In this document: one piece after another, positions 11,791 to 22,229 of the stretch
Numbering within the stretch: position 1 is the first letter of the stretch
Layout: every line of letters begins with the position of its first letter
Origin: Arcuatula senhousia
Lineage: Eukaryota > Mollusca > Bivalvia > Mytilida > Mytilidae
Direction: 5' to 3'
DNA length: 64,000 bases
NCBI GenBank assembly: GCA_963971305.1
Contig: OZ020303.1
Coordinates: 19,403,184 to 19,467,183 of the forward strand
Notes under the pieces: generated by a model
The model's input: the letters and a program-made list of their open reading frames with translations, nothing else
What the model was told of the DNA's origin: nothing
Database searches by the model: none
Position numbers and translations under genes: made by a program

Positions 11791-12561
11791 TAAATAAACT
11801 GTTAACACAAAGACATGTCTCGCCTGGTGCAGCTGGACACAGTATAAAATGAAGTTTAATAAAAATGCAAATGTTATAAGTGACAAAGTACTGGCAATTA
11901 CTCAAGAAATTGATCTGTGTTGATGCAAATGCAACAGTATACCAAATATCAATGGTGTACCATTACTTGTTCACATAAAACAGGCTCAGATAAACATTAA
12001 CAGAGTATAAAATCTCAAAGTCAGTAGACTGTGACTGCAGGAGCATATAGATGAAATCCTCTTGAAATTGATCTGTACTGACGTTAATACAACTGCATAC
12101 CAAATATCAATGGTTTACTACAACTGCTTCATGTTAAGACATAAGAAAAAACATTAAAATTAAGCCAAATCAATATAAAATCAAAGTGACTTCAGGGGCA
12201 TACAGACAAAATTCCCTTAAAATTGATCTGCACTGATGCTAATACAACTGCATACTAAGTATCAATGATGTAACATACATGTAACTGCTTCATAGAAAAA
12301 AGGATAACATTGGCCAAATCAGTATAAAATTGCAGAGTCAGTAGACTGAGACTGCAGGAGCATACAGATGAAATGCTTTAAAAACTGATCTATACTAATG
12401 CTATTGCACCTGCATACCAAATTTCAATGATGTACCATAAGTTGTTCACATAACACAGACTTAAGCAAAAACTTTAACAATTGTGGACGCCGCCACTTTC
12501 ACTTGAATCACCATCCCTTAGTCTAAACTTTTGGAACATTCATCACCGGCGAGACAAAAAT
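11791..12561 (+). mobile_element. Family C hairpin-ended element, copy 1
   Basis: The left end is AATAAACTGTTAACAC then ATGTCTCGCC (11815-11824). The right end is CCGGCGAGACAAAAATG (12547-12562). Internal ~150-170-bp units repeat ACTGCATACCAAATATCA-type and GACTGCAGGAGCATA blocks (12031, 12355). The block TTGTGGACGCCGCC precedes the right end, and its hairpin is degraded compared with copies 2 and 3. Architecture is HINE-like; it is non-coding. Confidence 0.85.
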
Positions 12562-13741
12562 GAGGTGCATACAGTCATGACAGTGTTCAAAATAAATAAA
12601 TAAGTGGAACAGTTGTCTGGTACACTTCATTTTTTTTAATACCATTTTAAAACTTTATACTCAGTAGCAGTCGTTATGAATTACTCAGATCAATGTATTA
12701 TGTATAACATTCCCATAACTTGTATACTTGCCAGCGGCCGACCCAGCAGAGCAAAAAATTATTCAATTTTCTTCATTTAAATTAGGAAAAAGAAAAAAAA
12801 ACAATAAAGAAATGTTTAAACTTGATAACCATAGAAACTTCTTTCAAATACCAAATTTAATTTTGGCAAATGGTGTCATAAATTCTATTGTTGGTTCTTA
12901 TTATGACATTTTTATAGTTTGTTGAAATTGTTAACAGTTACACTTTTACATATTCCTTCTTTTTCAATTATTGCATTCATTGAATTTGTATATAAATCTG
13001 CAGCATAGATTACTAAAAAAACATTGTCTTCATTTTGTAATAGGTATTGTTTTTTTGATAGTTAATCTGGCCACTCCAGGGCTTTGACTTCCAAAAGCAC
13101 ATGCACTATCTTGTATGATATATTTTTCATTTCCTATTTTACTAATGTTTTACTCATACAGTCATTGACAGTGTGGAATGAATAAATTTAAAAAGAGACT
13201 TAAAGAAGAAACCAGTATTTTATTACTAATAATAGCATGATTTTCAAGCATCTGAAATACAAGTAATGAAACTTTTTGATTAGCCATTGTAGTCAAGTAA
13301 TATTGAGTATATTCAGTAAACCACGAAGTCTAAGTTTCTGACACTCCAGAAAATTCAGTAATTTCTTTTATAACATAAAACCATTTACATAAATACAAGC
13401 TTATATCTAGTCAAAATGATAATCACAACAAAATCAATTAATTACCTTTCCCTGCTTTCTTAAAATTGCAAAAATCTTTAGTAGGATAAGCACACAAATT
13501 GGCCCCCATAATTTGGCATATTTTGCTTATTGGCCATGGGAATAGCTCATCACACTTGATTGATTTTGCATTTAAAAAGATGAGTTTTGATTTTTAGAAA
13601 ATACACTAAATTGCTTAATTATGCAAAAGTGAACATATATATAAAACATAAAACACAAAACAGTTTGAGGTTACATGAACTGTAGGGAAATTTTTTTTGT
13701 TTTTTTTGTATGGTCTGTCTTAGAAGGGCAAGTCCTAGTCC
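12562..13741. other. Unassigned AT-rich sequence (intron-like)
   Basis: No repeat family or exon is recognised. The frame at 12728-12925 has no supporting signals. This lies downstream of the last minus-strand exon. Confidence 0.4.
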
Positions 13742-13987
13742 TTATTGTTCTTTGAAGTAATTTTTCTTTAGTTGATCAACTTCACCAGTCGACCATCTAC
13801 ATCTACTTGTACTCTTATCTTTAATTTTAGCAGGATGCTCATCTTCCTCTTCCTCATCACTGTTATCTCCATTGTCTTCTTAGCTTTTAATGTCAGGGTC
13901 CTTCTTTCTTCATTTTCTGGATGACATCCTACTTATCATTAACTTCTTTATTATCCCCTCTGCCCTTAATGCTCTTTAATATCAAAT
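13742..13987 (-). pseudogene. Last exon of the LGH/VH/YR-family gene, broken
   Basis: The acceptor TACTTTTTAG is followed at 13987 by ATTTGATATTAAAG. The single base carried over from the exon ending at 14525 completes the first codon (phase 1), so the frame continues as DLILKSIKGRG...KEVNDK. TAG at 13929-13931 then stops it. Beyond it, after a further frameshift and a TAA at 13880-13882, a frame on the same strand reads an acidic stretch (NSDEEEEDEHP) and SRCRWSTGEVDQLKKNYF before TAA at 13742-13744. Members of this family, as I recall them, often end with an acidic linker and a short RWS/T-x-E-V helix (Myb/SANT-like). The remnant therefore looks like the original tail, lost by a stop and an indel. 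Alternatively the TAG is a real shorter terminus. Confidence 0.55.
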
Positions 13988-14524
13988 CTAAAAAGTATCA
14001 ATTAAGAAATACATCAGGTGATTTGCTGACTTTTTTTGTTACTTACATCATTTAAACCATCTTTTTTTCTTACTTATATAACATGATTAAAATATGTTTT
14101 AAATATATGTATGATTTGATTCAATGATTGAAAAAAAAGTAATAAAATTACAAATACCAAAACGCGGGTATAAACGGTTAATTTGGATATGCTATATATC
14201 GATATTTCAAGGAGTAACCTCTCATCAGTAGCATTTAAACCAAAACATTGGAAGGTCAAAATCCCAAACAGTTGAAAACGAAAAGTACTCAAAACCAAAA
14301 CGTTCGAACAAGGAAGCCAAATCCAGCACCGAGGATATCGACCATGTGCATTACAAGGAGAGAAATTCGTGAAAATTGAATTTGTAATAAAATAAAAGAA
14401 TTCAAATTTTTGGGATTTTTTTTTATTTATAAAGAAGTTATTTGGAGTTTTCTAATTTCTGAAAAAGTCCATTGACATCACTAAGCTAGCAACTGGTGCA
14501 TTTACAACTCTCAAAATTACTTAC
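13988..14524. other. Intron
   Basis: Bounded by the donor at 14524 (GTAAGT on the minus strand) and the acceptor at 13988-13989. AT-rich, with no repeat recognised. Confidence 0.6.
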
Positions 14525-14720
14525 CATTTAATTCACTATCATCCAATCCTTTCTCTTTCACTTTGGGTGACAAATTCATGTCCTGAAGATACATGAGTTT
14601 CGCCATTTTAACCCTCTGGATAAATGTTGACCTTTGCCTGTAATGATTTGAATGGACAGCCTGGGTGTGACCTAAAGGGTCACAGGCCCACTGGATTTCA
14701 GTATCATTCATATTGAGCAC
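14525..14720 (-). CDS. Exon encoding LGH-VH-YR motif (tyrosine-recombinase-like C-terminus)
   Basis: This 196-bp exon has acceptor TTTCTTTTTGAAG, donor G/GTAAGTAATT, entry in phase 0 and exit in phase 1. It encodes 65 residues from VLNMNDTEIQW through DPLGHTQAVHSNHYRQRS and RVKMAKLMYLQDM to GLDDSELN. From memory this aligns with a family of uncharacterised proteins in bivalves, cnidarians and fish that read LGHDIRVHREYYR followed by AKVSKLL. The LGH...H..Y pattern also resembles the catalytic C-terminal part of tyrosine recombinases (LGHS...Y). Recombinase descent is inference; enzymatic activity is not claimed. Splice signals and reading frame are intact here. Confidence 0.75.
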
Positions 14721-15741
14721 CTTCAAAAAGAAAAGAAATTTGATTAAAATACATGAAAAAAAAACATAATGTCATATAAATGCAATAAATATAATTATTA
14801 AACTTCAGTAGATTTTTCTATATAAAATGCAGGTAAACATTTTGACTATTACATCTTGAATTTGGTAAAAGTACTACATGTGTATTTCCCTAGGGATATA
14901 GTAAAAACTATTTCCCTAGAGTAATAGTACCGTAATACTATTTCACAGGTTTTTGTATGATTGGCAGTAGGTAAAGATTGAGCAGTAGGCGTGGCTTTAG
15001 TTAAGTTGTTTACCGATTCAGTATAATAAAACAATTGTTTACTGGTCATTTGGAAAACAGTACATTTGTTTCCCCTCAGTGATTACCATTTCCCTCGGTG
15101 ATTACCATTTCACTCGGCGCTACGCGCCTCGTGAAATAGTTAGTACCTTGTGGAAACAAATGTACTGTTTCCCTCATGATCAGTCAACAATTGTATAATA
15201 TAAGGTCTAGCTATGACCTTGAACTCTCCCACTTACAGTTAATTGTAATTTACTTGCCAGAATCCTGACCTTAAGCATTTTACTCTATATTGCTATATAT
15301 CCAATACATGCACTGTACAAATTTTGTCAAAAATTTCCTTGCCAAACGAATTTTTAATGGCATTCATCTACAATGATCTAGACAAGACAAAAGGTAATTT
15401 TATCCTGACTTTGTCTTAGAACATTGTTGCTTTGTGTTGATACTGAACCCTTTGAGTGTAATGACAGGGAAATAATAAAACCTGGTTCAACGCACCATTT
15501 CTGTTCAAATGCCTGTAGCAAATCAAAACCATTAAAATCTCCAACTTATTCAGTATGTTTTTCCTTGTTTTGTATTGTCTATCTGGATGATTGAGATTTG
15601 TCATGACAGTTCAGTTATTTTGTAATTACCTTCATATATAATAGACTAAGAAAATAATAAATGTAATAAATGATCACTATAAAACAGCATTGATGTAGCT
15701 TTTAAAGATATATTTGAGAAAAAAAAAGTAAAATGACCAAC
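14721..15741. other. Intron with a small palindromic repeat
   Basis: The intron runs between the donor at 15741 (GTTGGT) and the acceptor at 14721-14722. It contains the palindromic repeat at about 14866-15190. The frames at 14849-15049 and 15416-15604 are not supported as exons. Confidence 0.55.
14866..15190. repeat. Inverted-repeat element (TTTCCCT / GCGCTACGCGC type)
   Basis: ACAGTACATTTGTTTCC (about 15057-15073) pairs with GGAAACAAATGTACTGT (about 15153-15169). Between them lie two copies of a CAGTGATTACCATTTC block and the near-palindrome CGGCGCTACGCGCC. A diverged TTTCCCTAG part extends left to about 14870. Similar GCGCTACGCGC repeats are common in mussels (memory). MITE-like; the class is unknown. 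Confidence 0.6.
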
Positions 15742-15837
15742 CTGTGAGAGGGTTGCAGTATACTTCTGTAGCAATACACTTGTAATCTGGTCTGGGCTTT
15801 CTTGCCCTACTTTTGCTGAAACTTGCTTTAAAGAGTC
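15742..15837 (-). CDS. Exon of the LGH/VH/YR-family gene (LxxYTATLSQ part)
   Basis: This 96-bp stretch is phase 0 at both ends and encodes DSLKQVSAKVG, then DQITSVLLQKYTATLSQ, ending CTCTCACAG before GTTGGT. Joined to the exon at 14720 it reads ...ATLSQ-VLNMND, matching the family pattern 'TST.LRK..ATLSQ.LNL...E' that I recall. The family's conserved Arg (LRK, in the position of the HxxR box of tyrosine recombinases) is Gln here (LQK), suggesting loss of catalysis if it ever existed. The 5' boundary is set at the AG of an in-frame TAG at 15838-15840, i.e. acceptor GAATTAG. A second frame is also open from an acceptor at about 15850 but breaks the family match. Confidence 0.65.
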
Positions 15838-16337
15838 CTAATTCTTGCTGCTGTTATTCCTTAAAAAAGAAAATTATTCTTAACTACTAAACTGGATGCA
15901 TTTTAAAAATAGAGGTGCCATGAAGCTTGAATTGATCACCTGGTACACTTTTTATCTAATCTGTTGTGAAGATTTTCAAAGTTGCAATCTCAAATACAAA
16001 TTAAAAATCCACAGTACTTAAGGGGTCCTAACACCAACATAGCTAGGTCATTGAACGGATCCTTTGTTGACAAAGACCTGTCTTATCATTCTGCAAAACA
16101 TAACCTTATGTGGCAAATTTTTGCTAAATACTATGGTAATTGAAATATTTTCAAAAGATGACCAATGTTCTATTTTTTGCAACAGTGCTTATATTTTTTG
16201 GCTAATCAAAAATCCAAATGGTTATTTTGTGCAACATCCTATGGATTCCCAATGATGCCCACAGCACCAATAAGGCCCCAACATTAAGTGAGTTGACCTA
16301 AAAGCAATTCCAGGAAAAGCAGATTTTTACCGTTTTT
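15838..16337. other. Intron, nothing identified
   Basis: No repeat or exon was recognised before the family D hairpin. The frame at 16064-16255 lacks support. Confidence 0.45.
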
Positions 16338-16404
16338 ATACGACCGCAAAAAATTTGCGGTCGTATTATGTTATGGCGATGTCGTTGTCGTCGTCGTCGT
16401 TGTC

Positions 16405-16436
<32 letters not shown>

Positions 16437-17330
16437 CGTCTGTAGACACATTGGTTTCCGTGCGATAACTTTAGTTGTAGTTAACCAATTGATATAAAAT
16501 TTTGATATGATGTTTACAACCACTAAAGGAAGGTTGGTATTGCATTTGGGGTTTCTGGCCCCTACCGTTTGGGAAAAAAGGGCCAAAAGGGGCAAAAATG
16601 GGTATATTGTCAAAACGTCTGTAGAATGTTTAATTTTCATTCGATTTTGATAATTCTTTTTTTATTGTATTCCTCAATAAATTCTGTCAACTAAATGTAA
16701 CAACAGTTTTGATGTATCTTGTACCGTTACATTGCTATAAGGGGTCAAAAAGGGGCCACACCCAAAAAAATCGACTTTTTTATTTGTGGTCCGATTTTCA
16801 AAATCTTTTTTTCATTGGAATCCTTGTAAAAATCCCTGCCTGCGTTTTTCAATCAGATTTGCAATATATCATACCGTTTTCGAGAATTTAAGGGTCAAAG
16901 GGGCCAAAAACAGTCGTCTGTAAACACTTTGGTTTCCGTGCGATAACTTTAGTTGTAGGTTACCAATAGTTATAAAATTTTGATATGATGTTTATAACCA
17001 CTAAAGGAAGGTTGGTATTGCATTTGGGGTTTCTGGTCCCTATCGTTTAAGAAAAAAGGGCCAAAAGGGGCAAAAATGGGTATATTGTCAAAACACCTGT
17101 AGAATGTTTAATTTTTCAATTTTTTTCATTGTAATCCTAAATAAATTCTGTTAGGAAAATGTAACGATAATTTTGAAGTATATTGTACCGTTACATTGCT
17201 ATCGGGTCAAAAAGGGGCCACACCCAAAAATCCACATTTTATTTCTTAGAAATTAGGATCAAAGGGGCCAAAAACGTTAACTTATTTCTGTTTGATAACT
17301 TAATTAAATGGTGGTTTAACTATGGTTTTT

Positions 17331-17625
17331 ATACCCCGCCACATGAAGTGGCAGGGTATTATGTTATACCCTCATTTTTTTTTCGGTGTCTGTCCGTCCG
17401 TCTGTCTGTCCCCCGAAAGTTTCCGACCAATAACTTGAAAACACGTCATGGGATTCACATGATATTTTGTACAGCTGTTTAGTACAATAAGATATAGGTC
17501 AAGTTTAAATTCCAGCATGATCTGAAAAACAGTTTTCGAGATAGGCCACTTTGAAATCAAATTTTATGAACTTTTGATATTATAATGTGGCGGGGTGTCA
17601 TTTAATGTCCCATTACATGCCCTAT
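17331..17625 (+). mobile_element. Family B hairpin-ended element, copy 2 (complete, short)
   Basis: The left end is ATACCCCGCCACATGAAGTG then GCAGGGTAT, a hairpin at 17331-17358. A GTCCGTCCGTCTGTCTGTCC run, CCCGAAAGTTTCCGACC and one 161-bp unit follow. The right end is ATAATGTGGCGGGGTGTC...CATGCCCTATTT. It splits a family D unit: flanking sequence ACTATGGTTTTT / TTAAATTTTGATATG rejoins the unit as seen at about 16970. ACCCCGCCAC and GTGGCGGGGT form terminal inverted repeats. No coding capacity. Confidence 0.85.
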
Positions 17626-17972
17626 TTTTAAATTTTGATATGATATATGTGACCACTGCAGGAAGGTAAGTATATCAGTTGGGGTTTGTGGTCCTTACCA
17701 CTTAAGAAAAAAGAACCAAAACGTGCTAAAATGGGTGTATTGAAAAAACATTGTAGAATAATGTTTGAAGTGTTATTATAAGACCGTAGTTCATCCTCTT
17801 CGCGTTTACCCAATATATTAAGACACAGACCTTATACATCTTTCATGGAAAAATGCCATTCTAGTATTTATTTGTGGTCTGATTTTGAACAAATGATCAA
17901 TGAATTCCTTGTAAAAATTTCTGCTTTTTATACGACCGCAAAAAATTTGCTGACGTATAATGGTATGATGCT

Positions 17973-17973
17973 G

Positions 17974-18005
<32 letters not shown>

Positions 18006-18012
18006 GTCGTCT
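17973..18012 (+). repeat. (GTC)n microsatellite beside family D hairpin
   Basis: GTCGTCGTC run next to the second family D hairpin (17930-17958). The encoded Ser/Asp runs in open frames here are artefacts of the repeat. Confidence 0.9.
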
Positions 18013-18189
18013 GTTAACTTTAGTGTATACACGATAACTTTAGTTCTAGTTATCCAAATGCAATGAAATTTGACAATGATATTTCTTACCATTAAAGGAT
18101 GGATGGGATTGATTTTGGGAGTCCCCCCTTTTTTCGTTTGGAAATTAAGGGCCAAAAAGGGCCAAAATTGTAACTTTTTTGTTTGTTCA

Positions 18190-18765
18190 TACAATAACTT
18201 TTTCAAAATCTTCTCCTCTGAAACTACTGAACAGAATTCAATGAAACTTGGTATGATTGATCATTAGGGTGTCCTGCACTATAGTAATGTTTCAATTTCT
18301 GATTCGTCAAAAAACATGGCCGCCGTGGCTAAAAATAGACCAGGGGGGTCAGACTACTGTTTTTGGCTTGTAATTCAAAAAGTATAAGGGATAGATGAAA
18401 TCTGATGCCACCTTACTGCTTCAGGATCAAAAGTTCTACAAAAGTCTCCATTTGGTCGAAGTTGTCAGAATACCCCTTATAGGGGTTACGGCCCCTTAAA
18501 GGTGAAAAATAGCATTTTTTCATGTTTTTGCCCTATAGTATGAAAATTATTGCAGATAGCAAAAAGCTGTTGCTTGCTTAATTGTTCAGCTCATTTTGCT
18601 CTACAAAAAACTCCATACGGTCAAAGTTGTCAGACGACGCCTTATAGGGGCTACAGCCCCTAAAATAATGTTTTTTCATGTTTTTGGCCTATGAAATGAA
18701 AACTATAGCAGGTAGAGAGAAGCTGTTGCTTGCTTAAATGTTCAGCTCATTTACACAATTAAGAA
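18190..18765 (+). repeat. Family A internal sequence without ends
   Basis: From the CTCCTCTGAAACTACTGAAC block through GGGGGGTCAGACTACTG and two GCTGTTGCTTGCTTAA units, this is family A interior. It joins family D sequence at both sides (about 18185 and 18760) without the A hairpins. It is either a recombinant element or an end-deleted insertion. Confidence 0.7.
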
Positions 18766-18839
18766 TTAATTTTTGCGACCCCCCCTTTTCCCCTATTATG
18801 TAATTAGGGGCCAAATGGGGCCAAAATCGAAACTTTTTA

Positions 18840-20355
18840 GCTCACCTGGACCTAAGGTCCATGTGAGCTATTACCATCACTTGGCGTCCGTCGTCGTCGT
18901 CGTCTGTCGTCGCCGTCGTCGTCTGTCGTCGTCGTCTGTTAACAATTTTTCAAAAATCTTCTCCTCTGAAACTACCAAACAGAATTTAATGAAACTTGGT
19001 ATGAATGATCTTTAGGGTGTCCTGCACCAAACTTGTGTTTTGATTTTTAATCCGTTAAAAAACATGGCCGCCGTTACTAAAAATAGACTAGGGGGGTCAG
19101 ACTACTGTTTTTGGCTTATAAATCAAAAAGTATAAGAGATAGAGGAAATCTGAGGCCACGCTACTGATTCAGCATCAAAAGCTCTACAAAAGTCTCCATT
19201 TGGTCAAAGTTGTCAGATGACCCCTTATAGGGGTTACGGCCCCTTGAAGGTGAAAAATAGCATTTTTTCATGTTTTTGGCCTACAGAATGAAAACTATTG
19301 CAGATAGAGATTAGCTGTTGCTTGCTTAAATGTTCAGCTCATTTAACTCTACAAAAGTCTCCATAGTGTCGAAGTTGTCAGATGACCCCTTATAGGGGTT
19401 ACAGCCCCTTAAAGGTGAAAAATAGCCATTTTTCATGTTTTTGGCCTACAGAATGAAAACTATTGCAGATAGAGATTAGCTGTTGCTTGCTTAAATGTTT
19501 AGCTCATTTAGCTCTACGAAAGTCTCCATAGGATCGAAGTTGTCAGACAACCCCTTATAGGGGTTACGGCCCCTGAAAAATGGCATTTTTTTCATGTTTT
19601 TGGCCTACAGAATGAAAACTATTGCACATAGAGATTAGCTGTTGCTTGCTTAAATGTTCAGCTCATTGAGCTCTACAAAATTCTCCATAGGGTCGAAGTT
19701 GTCAGATGACCCCTTATAGGGGTTACGGCCCTTGAAAAATAGCGATTTTTCATGTTTTTGTCCTACAGAATGAAAACTATTGCAGATAGAGATTAGCTGT
19801 TGCTTGCTTAAATGTTCAGCTCATTTAGCTCTACAAAATTCTCCATAGAGTCGAAGTTGTCAGATGACTCCTTATAGGGGTTACGGCCCCTGAAAAATAG
19901 CGATTTTTCATGTTTTTGTCCTACAGAATGAAAACTATTGCAGATAGAGATTAGCTGTTGCTTGCTTAAATGTTTAGCTCATTTAGCTTTACAAAATTCT
20001 CCATAGGGTTGAAGTTGTCAGAAGACCCCTTATAGGGGTTATGGCCCCTGAAAAATAGCCATTTTTCATGTTTTTGGCCTACAGAATGAAAACTATTGCA
20101 GATAGAGATTAGCTGTTGCTTGCTTAAATGTTCAGCTCATTTAGCTCTACAAAAGTCTTCATAGGGTTGAAGTTGTCAGATGACTCCTTATAGGGGTTAT
20201 AGGTGAAAAATGGTGTTTTTGGCCTATAGAATGAAAACTATTGCAGGTAGAGAAAAGCTGTTGCTTGCTTAAATGTTCAGCTCATTTAGCTCTACAAAAG
20301 TATAGGGTCAACATCAAGACCAGGTGAGCGATTCAGGCTCCTGGGAGCCTCTTGT
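18840..20355 (+). mobile_element. Family A hairpin-ended element, copy 2 (complete)
   Basis: The left end is a 31-nt near-perfect hairpin, AGCTCACCTGGACCT...GTGAGCT (18840-18870), then ACCATCACTTGGCGTCC and a (GTC)n run (18889-18940). The right end is GATTCAGGCTCCTGGGAGCC (hairpin 20336-20349) and TCTTGTT. Inside are seven ~155-165-bp units (18945-20330). The flanks CGAAACTTTTT / TATTTGTGGTCC rejoin as uninterrupted family D sequence, compared with CAAAACTTTTATTTCTGG at about 20495. The insertion is thus clean, at a T-rich site and without a long target duplication, compatible with Helentron-type T-T insertion (inference). Confidence 0.88.
19300..20300 (+). repeat. Seven tandem ~160-bp units of family A
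   Basis: The phrase GCTTGCTTAAATGTTCAGCT recurs (with minor changes) at about 19321, 19488, 19648, 19808, 19966, 20122 and 20267. Each unit has a CCCCTTATAGGGG palindrome and AAAACTATTGCAGATAGAGA. Adjacent units are more alike than distant ones. Confidence 0.9.
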
Positions 20356-21069
20356 TTATTTGTGGTCCGATTTAAAAAAAAAATTTTGCAAGTTTATTCT
20401 TGTCAGGTAGTGAATCCAAATTTGAGAATTAATTTTTGTGACCATCCCCTTTTTCACTTGTTTTGTAATTAGGGGCCAAAAGGGGCCGTAATCAAAACTT
20501 TTATTTCTGGTTTGTTTTTGAATTTTTTTTTTGCAAGTTTATTTTTGTCAAGTAGTGAATCCAAATTTGAGAAATTATTTTTGCAACCCCACCCCTTTTT
20601 CACCTGTTACATAATGAGGGGCCAAAAGGGGCCGAAATTGATTTGTCCGATTTTGACAATTTTTTTGCAAGAGTAGAATACTAAATTGAAAATTTATATT
20701 TTTACCCCCTGGGTCGAAAGTCCACCAGAGCAGCATGTGTCAAAAACCTTTGTCAGTCCACCATGGGCTGCATGTGTCCAGAGCAATAGACTATCCATAT
20801 TGGGCCTAAAATGTACAGGGTTCAACATGTTGCTGTCGTATCATGCTGCGCTCGGCGAAGCTTTTTATTTTTATTATTATTGATTTGTATGTGAGAAAAT
20901 TATATTTTATATCAATATTTTTATCAAGAAAAGTGAGCTATCCTTAAGCATTTATTTAGCCTTTTTGGATAAGGTTAGTACTATGCAGTTTCAGAACAGA
21001 TTTTTTGGCATCAAAAGACAAATTTTTTTGGTTATGTTTGTTGGTGTTAATGCTGTTTCAATGGCCAGG

Positions 21070-21280
21070 GTCATATGAGGCGGTCAGTTTTAATGGAGGA
21101 GGAAGCCTTTTCTACCCAAGTAAACCACCAAAAGTGTGTGAGTGTTAGTTTTTAACACCTTTTATCTACGCATCTGGGTTATGTAGGGCGGTCAGTTTTA
21201 ATGGGGAGGAAACCGAAGTACACAGAGGAAACCATCCTCCTTGTGCAGGTAACTGACAAACCTCATTAACCACGATTTCA
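21070..21280. repeat. Two copies of GCGGTCAGTTTTAATGG repeat with GAGGAAACC block
   Basis: GGCGGTCAGTTTTAATGG occurs at about 21078 and 21189, followed by GAGGAAACCGAAGTACACAG. A related block (GAGGAAACCAGAGTACCCAG) is at 49579-49598. This motif is widespread in invertebrate genomes as I recall; the family name is uncertain. Confidence 0.55.
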
Positions 21281-21291
21281 CAGATACTCAC

Positions 21292-21417
21292 CTTGTGTTT
21301 GAAACAGCCATTTTGTGTCTGTAATAGAAGCTTTGAACCTATTTTCAGCGTCTGCGATAAATCATCAAACAAGGGGATTAAATCTGTTTGTAACTTCACT
21401 GGAACTGAAAACCCTCT
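21292..21417 (-). CDS. Exon of the LGH/VH/YR-family gene (RGFSVPV part)
   Basis: This 126-bp exon has acceptor GATAATCATTTCAG (exon starts 21417), donor AAG/GTGAGT (exon ends 21292), and phase 0 on both sides. It encodes 42 residues: RGFSVPVKLQTDLIPLFDDL, then SQTLKIGSKLLLQTQNGCFK, HK. The 'RG..VPV.L..DL...+D.L' pattern parallels the 'KRGR.VPVLLT..L...ID.L' segment that precedes the recombinase-like end in the recalled family. That is why it is placed in the same gene as 24037-24123 and 15742-15837, with which its phase agrees. The surrounding longer open frame (21166-21507) is intron read-through. Confidence 0.7.
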
Positions 21418-21654
21418 CTGAAATGATAATAAAATATATTTGAGATCTATAAGTCCCTTTTCATTTTCCTTTATAATAAAACTGATAAAAAGAAAAAAGT
21501 CACACAAAACATAAACAGTGCTAAAAACCCATAAAACAAGACCTTAATTTGCCAAAGTAACACAAAATACAAAACAAAATCAAAACAAAAGACTGAAGTA
21601 CCACAAAACTATACTAAGACCTATATGTCTCATAAAACCAGTCCATACCTTTGC

Positions 21655-21990
21655 TCAAAGTCACACAAAAAATACCAAAATCTTAAGGCCAAAGTCCCAC
21701 AAACAACCCAAAACAGAATACCAAGATCAAAGTCCCACAAACCACCAAAAACAGATTACCAAGAAAAAAGTCCCACAAACCACCAAATACAGAATACCAA
21801 GATCAAAGTCCCACAAACCACCAAAAACAGATTACCAAGAAAAAAGTCCCACAAACCACCAAAAACAGAATACCAAGATCATAGTCCCACAAACTACAAA
21901 AAACAGAAGACAAAGATCAAAAAGTCCCACAAACCACGAAAAGCAGAAAAACAAGATCAGAAAGTTCCACTAACAACCGACAACAATGCC
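21655..21990 (-). repeat. 38-bp AGTCCCACAAACCACC satellite, ~9 units
   Basis: Units begin AAAGTCCCACAAACCACC. Two variants alternate: one ends AGAATACCAAGATC, the other AGATTACCAAGAAA, giving a 76-bp higher-order dimer over 21691-21880. The complement of the shared core is GTGGGACTT, the core of the satellites at 10204-11760. The 130-residue open frame over this array exists only because the repeat lacks stops. Confidence 0.9.
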
Positions 21991-22229
21991 AATTTAGTAA
22001 AATTCTTGTTCACCTAATTAGAAAATTGTTGTCATAAAAAATGGACTTCCAAGAATGATGACTGTAATAGAAAGTATATGAAGAACTCAGCACTTATTAA
22101 AAGAAGGTCAAAATTCTCTTTTAACATCACAAATAATGAGATTCCTCCTTTATTTAATATTTCAGGCTTGTGAGATTTTGATTATCCAACAAGAACACAT
22201 TTTTATTCCTTGTGGCCTTCAATGCTATA

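Larger units (their letters stand above)
16338..20866 (+). mobile_element. Family D hairpin-ended element, copy 1, with nested insertions
   Basis: The left end is a perfect 13-bp-stem hairpin, ATACGACCGC...GCGGTCGTAT (16338-16366), followed by a (GTC/GTT)n run (16376-16442). The right end is CATGCTGCGCTCGGCGAAGC with TTTTTATTTT (to ~20866). Both ends match the reverse-oriented copy at 57804-58806. Internal ~480-bp units start at about 16445 and 16925 (GGTTTCCGTGCGATAACTTT) and carry GGGCCAAAAGGGGCAAAAAT blocks. A second hairpin with its own GTC run at 17930-18012 shows that two family D copies are joined here. Family B (17331-17625) and family A (18840-20355) elements interrupt it. Non-coding. 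Confidence 0.85.

Noticed and set aside
15742..15850. Alternative frame QQELGLFKASFSKSRARKP in the exon at 15742
   Set aside because: Open and protein-like, but it breaks the phase with 14720 and loses the YTATLSQ-VLNMND family match.
21625..22017. 130-residue plus-strand open frame
   Set aside because: It lies over the 38-bp AGTCCCAC satellite; its length reflects absence of stop words in the repeat, with the repeat cycling through frames.
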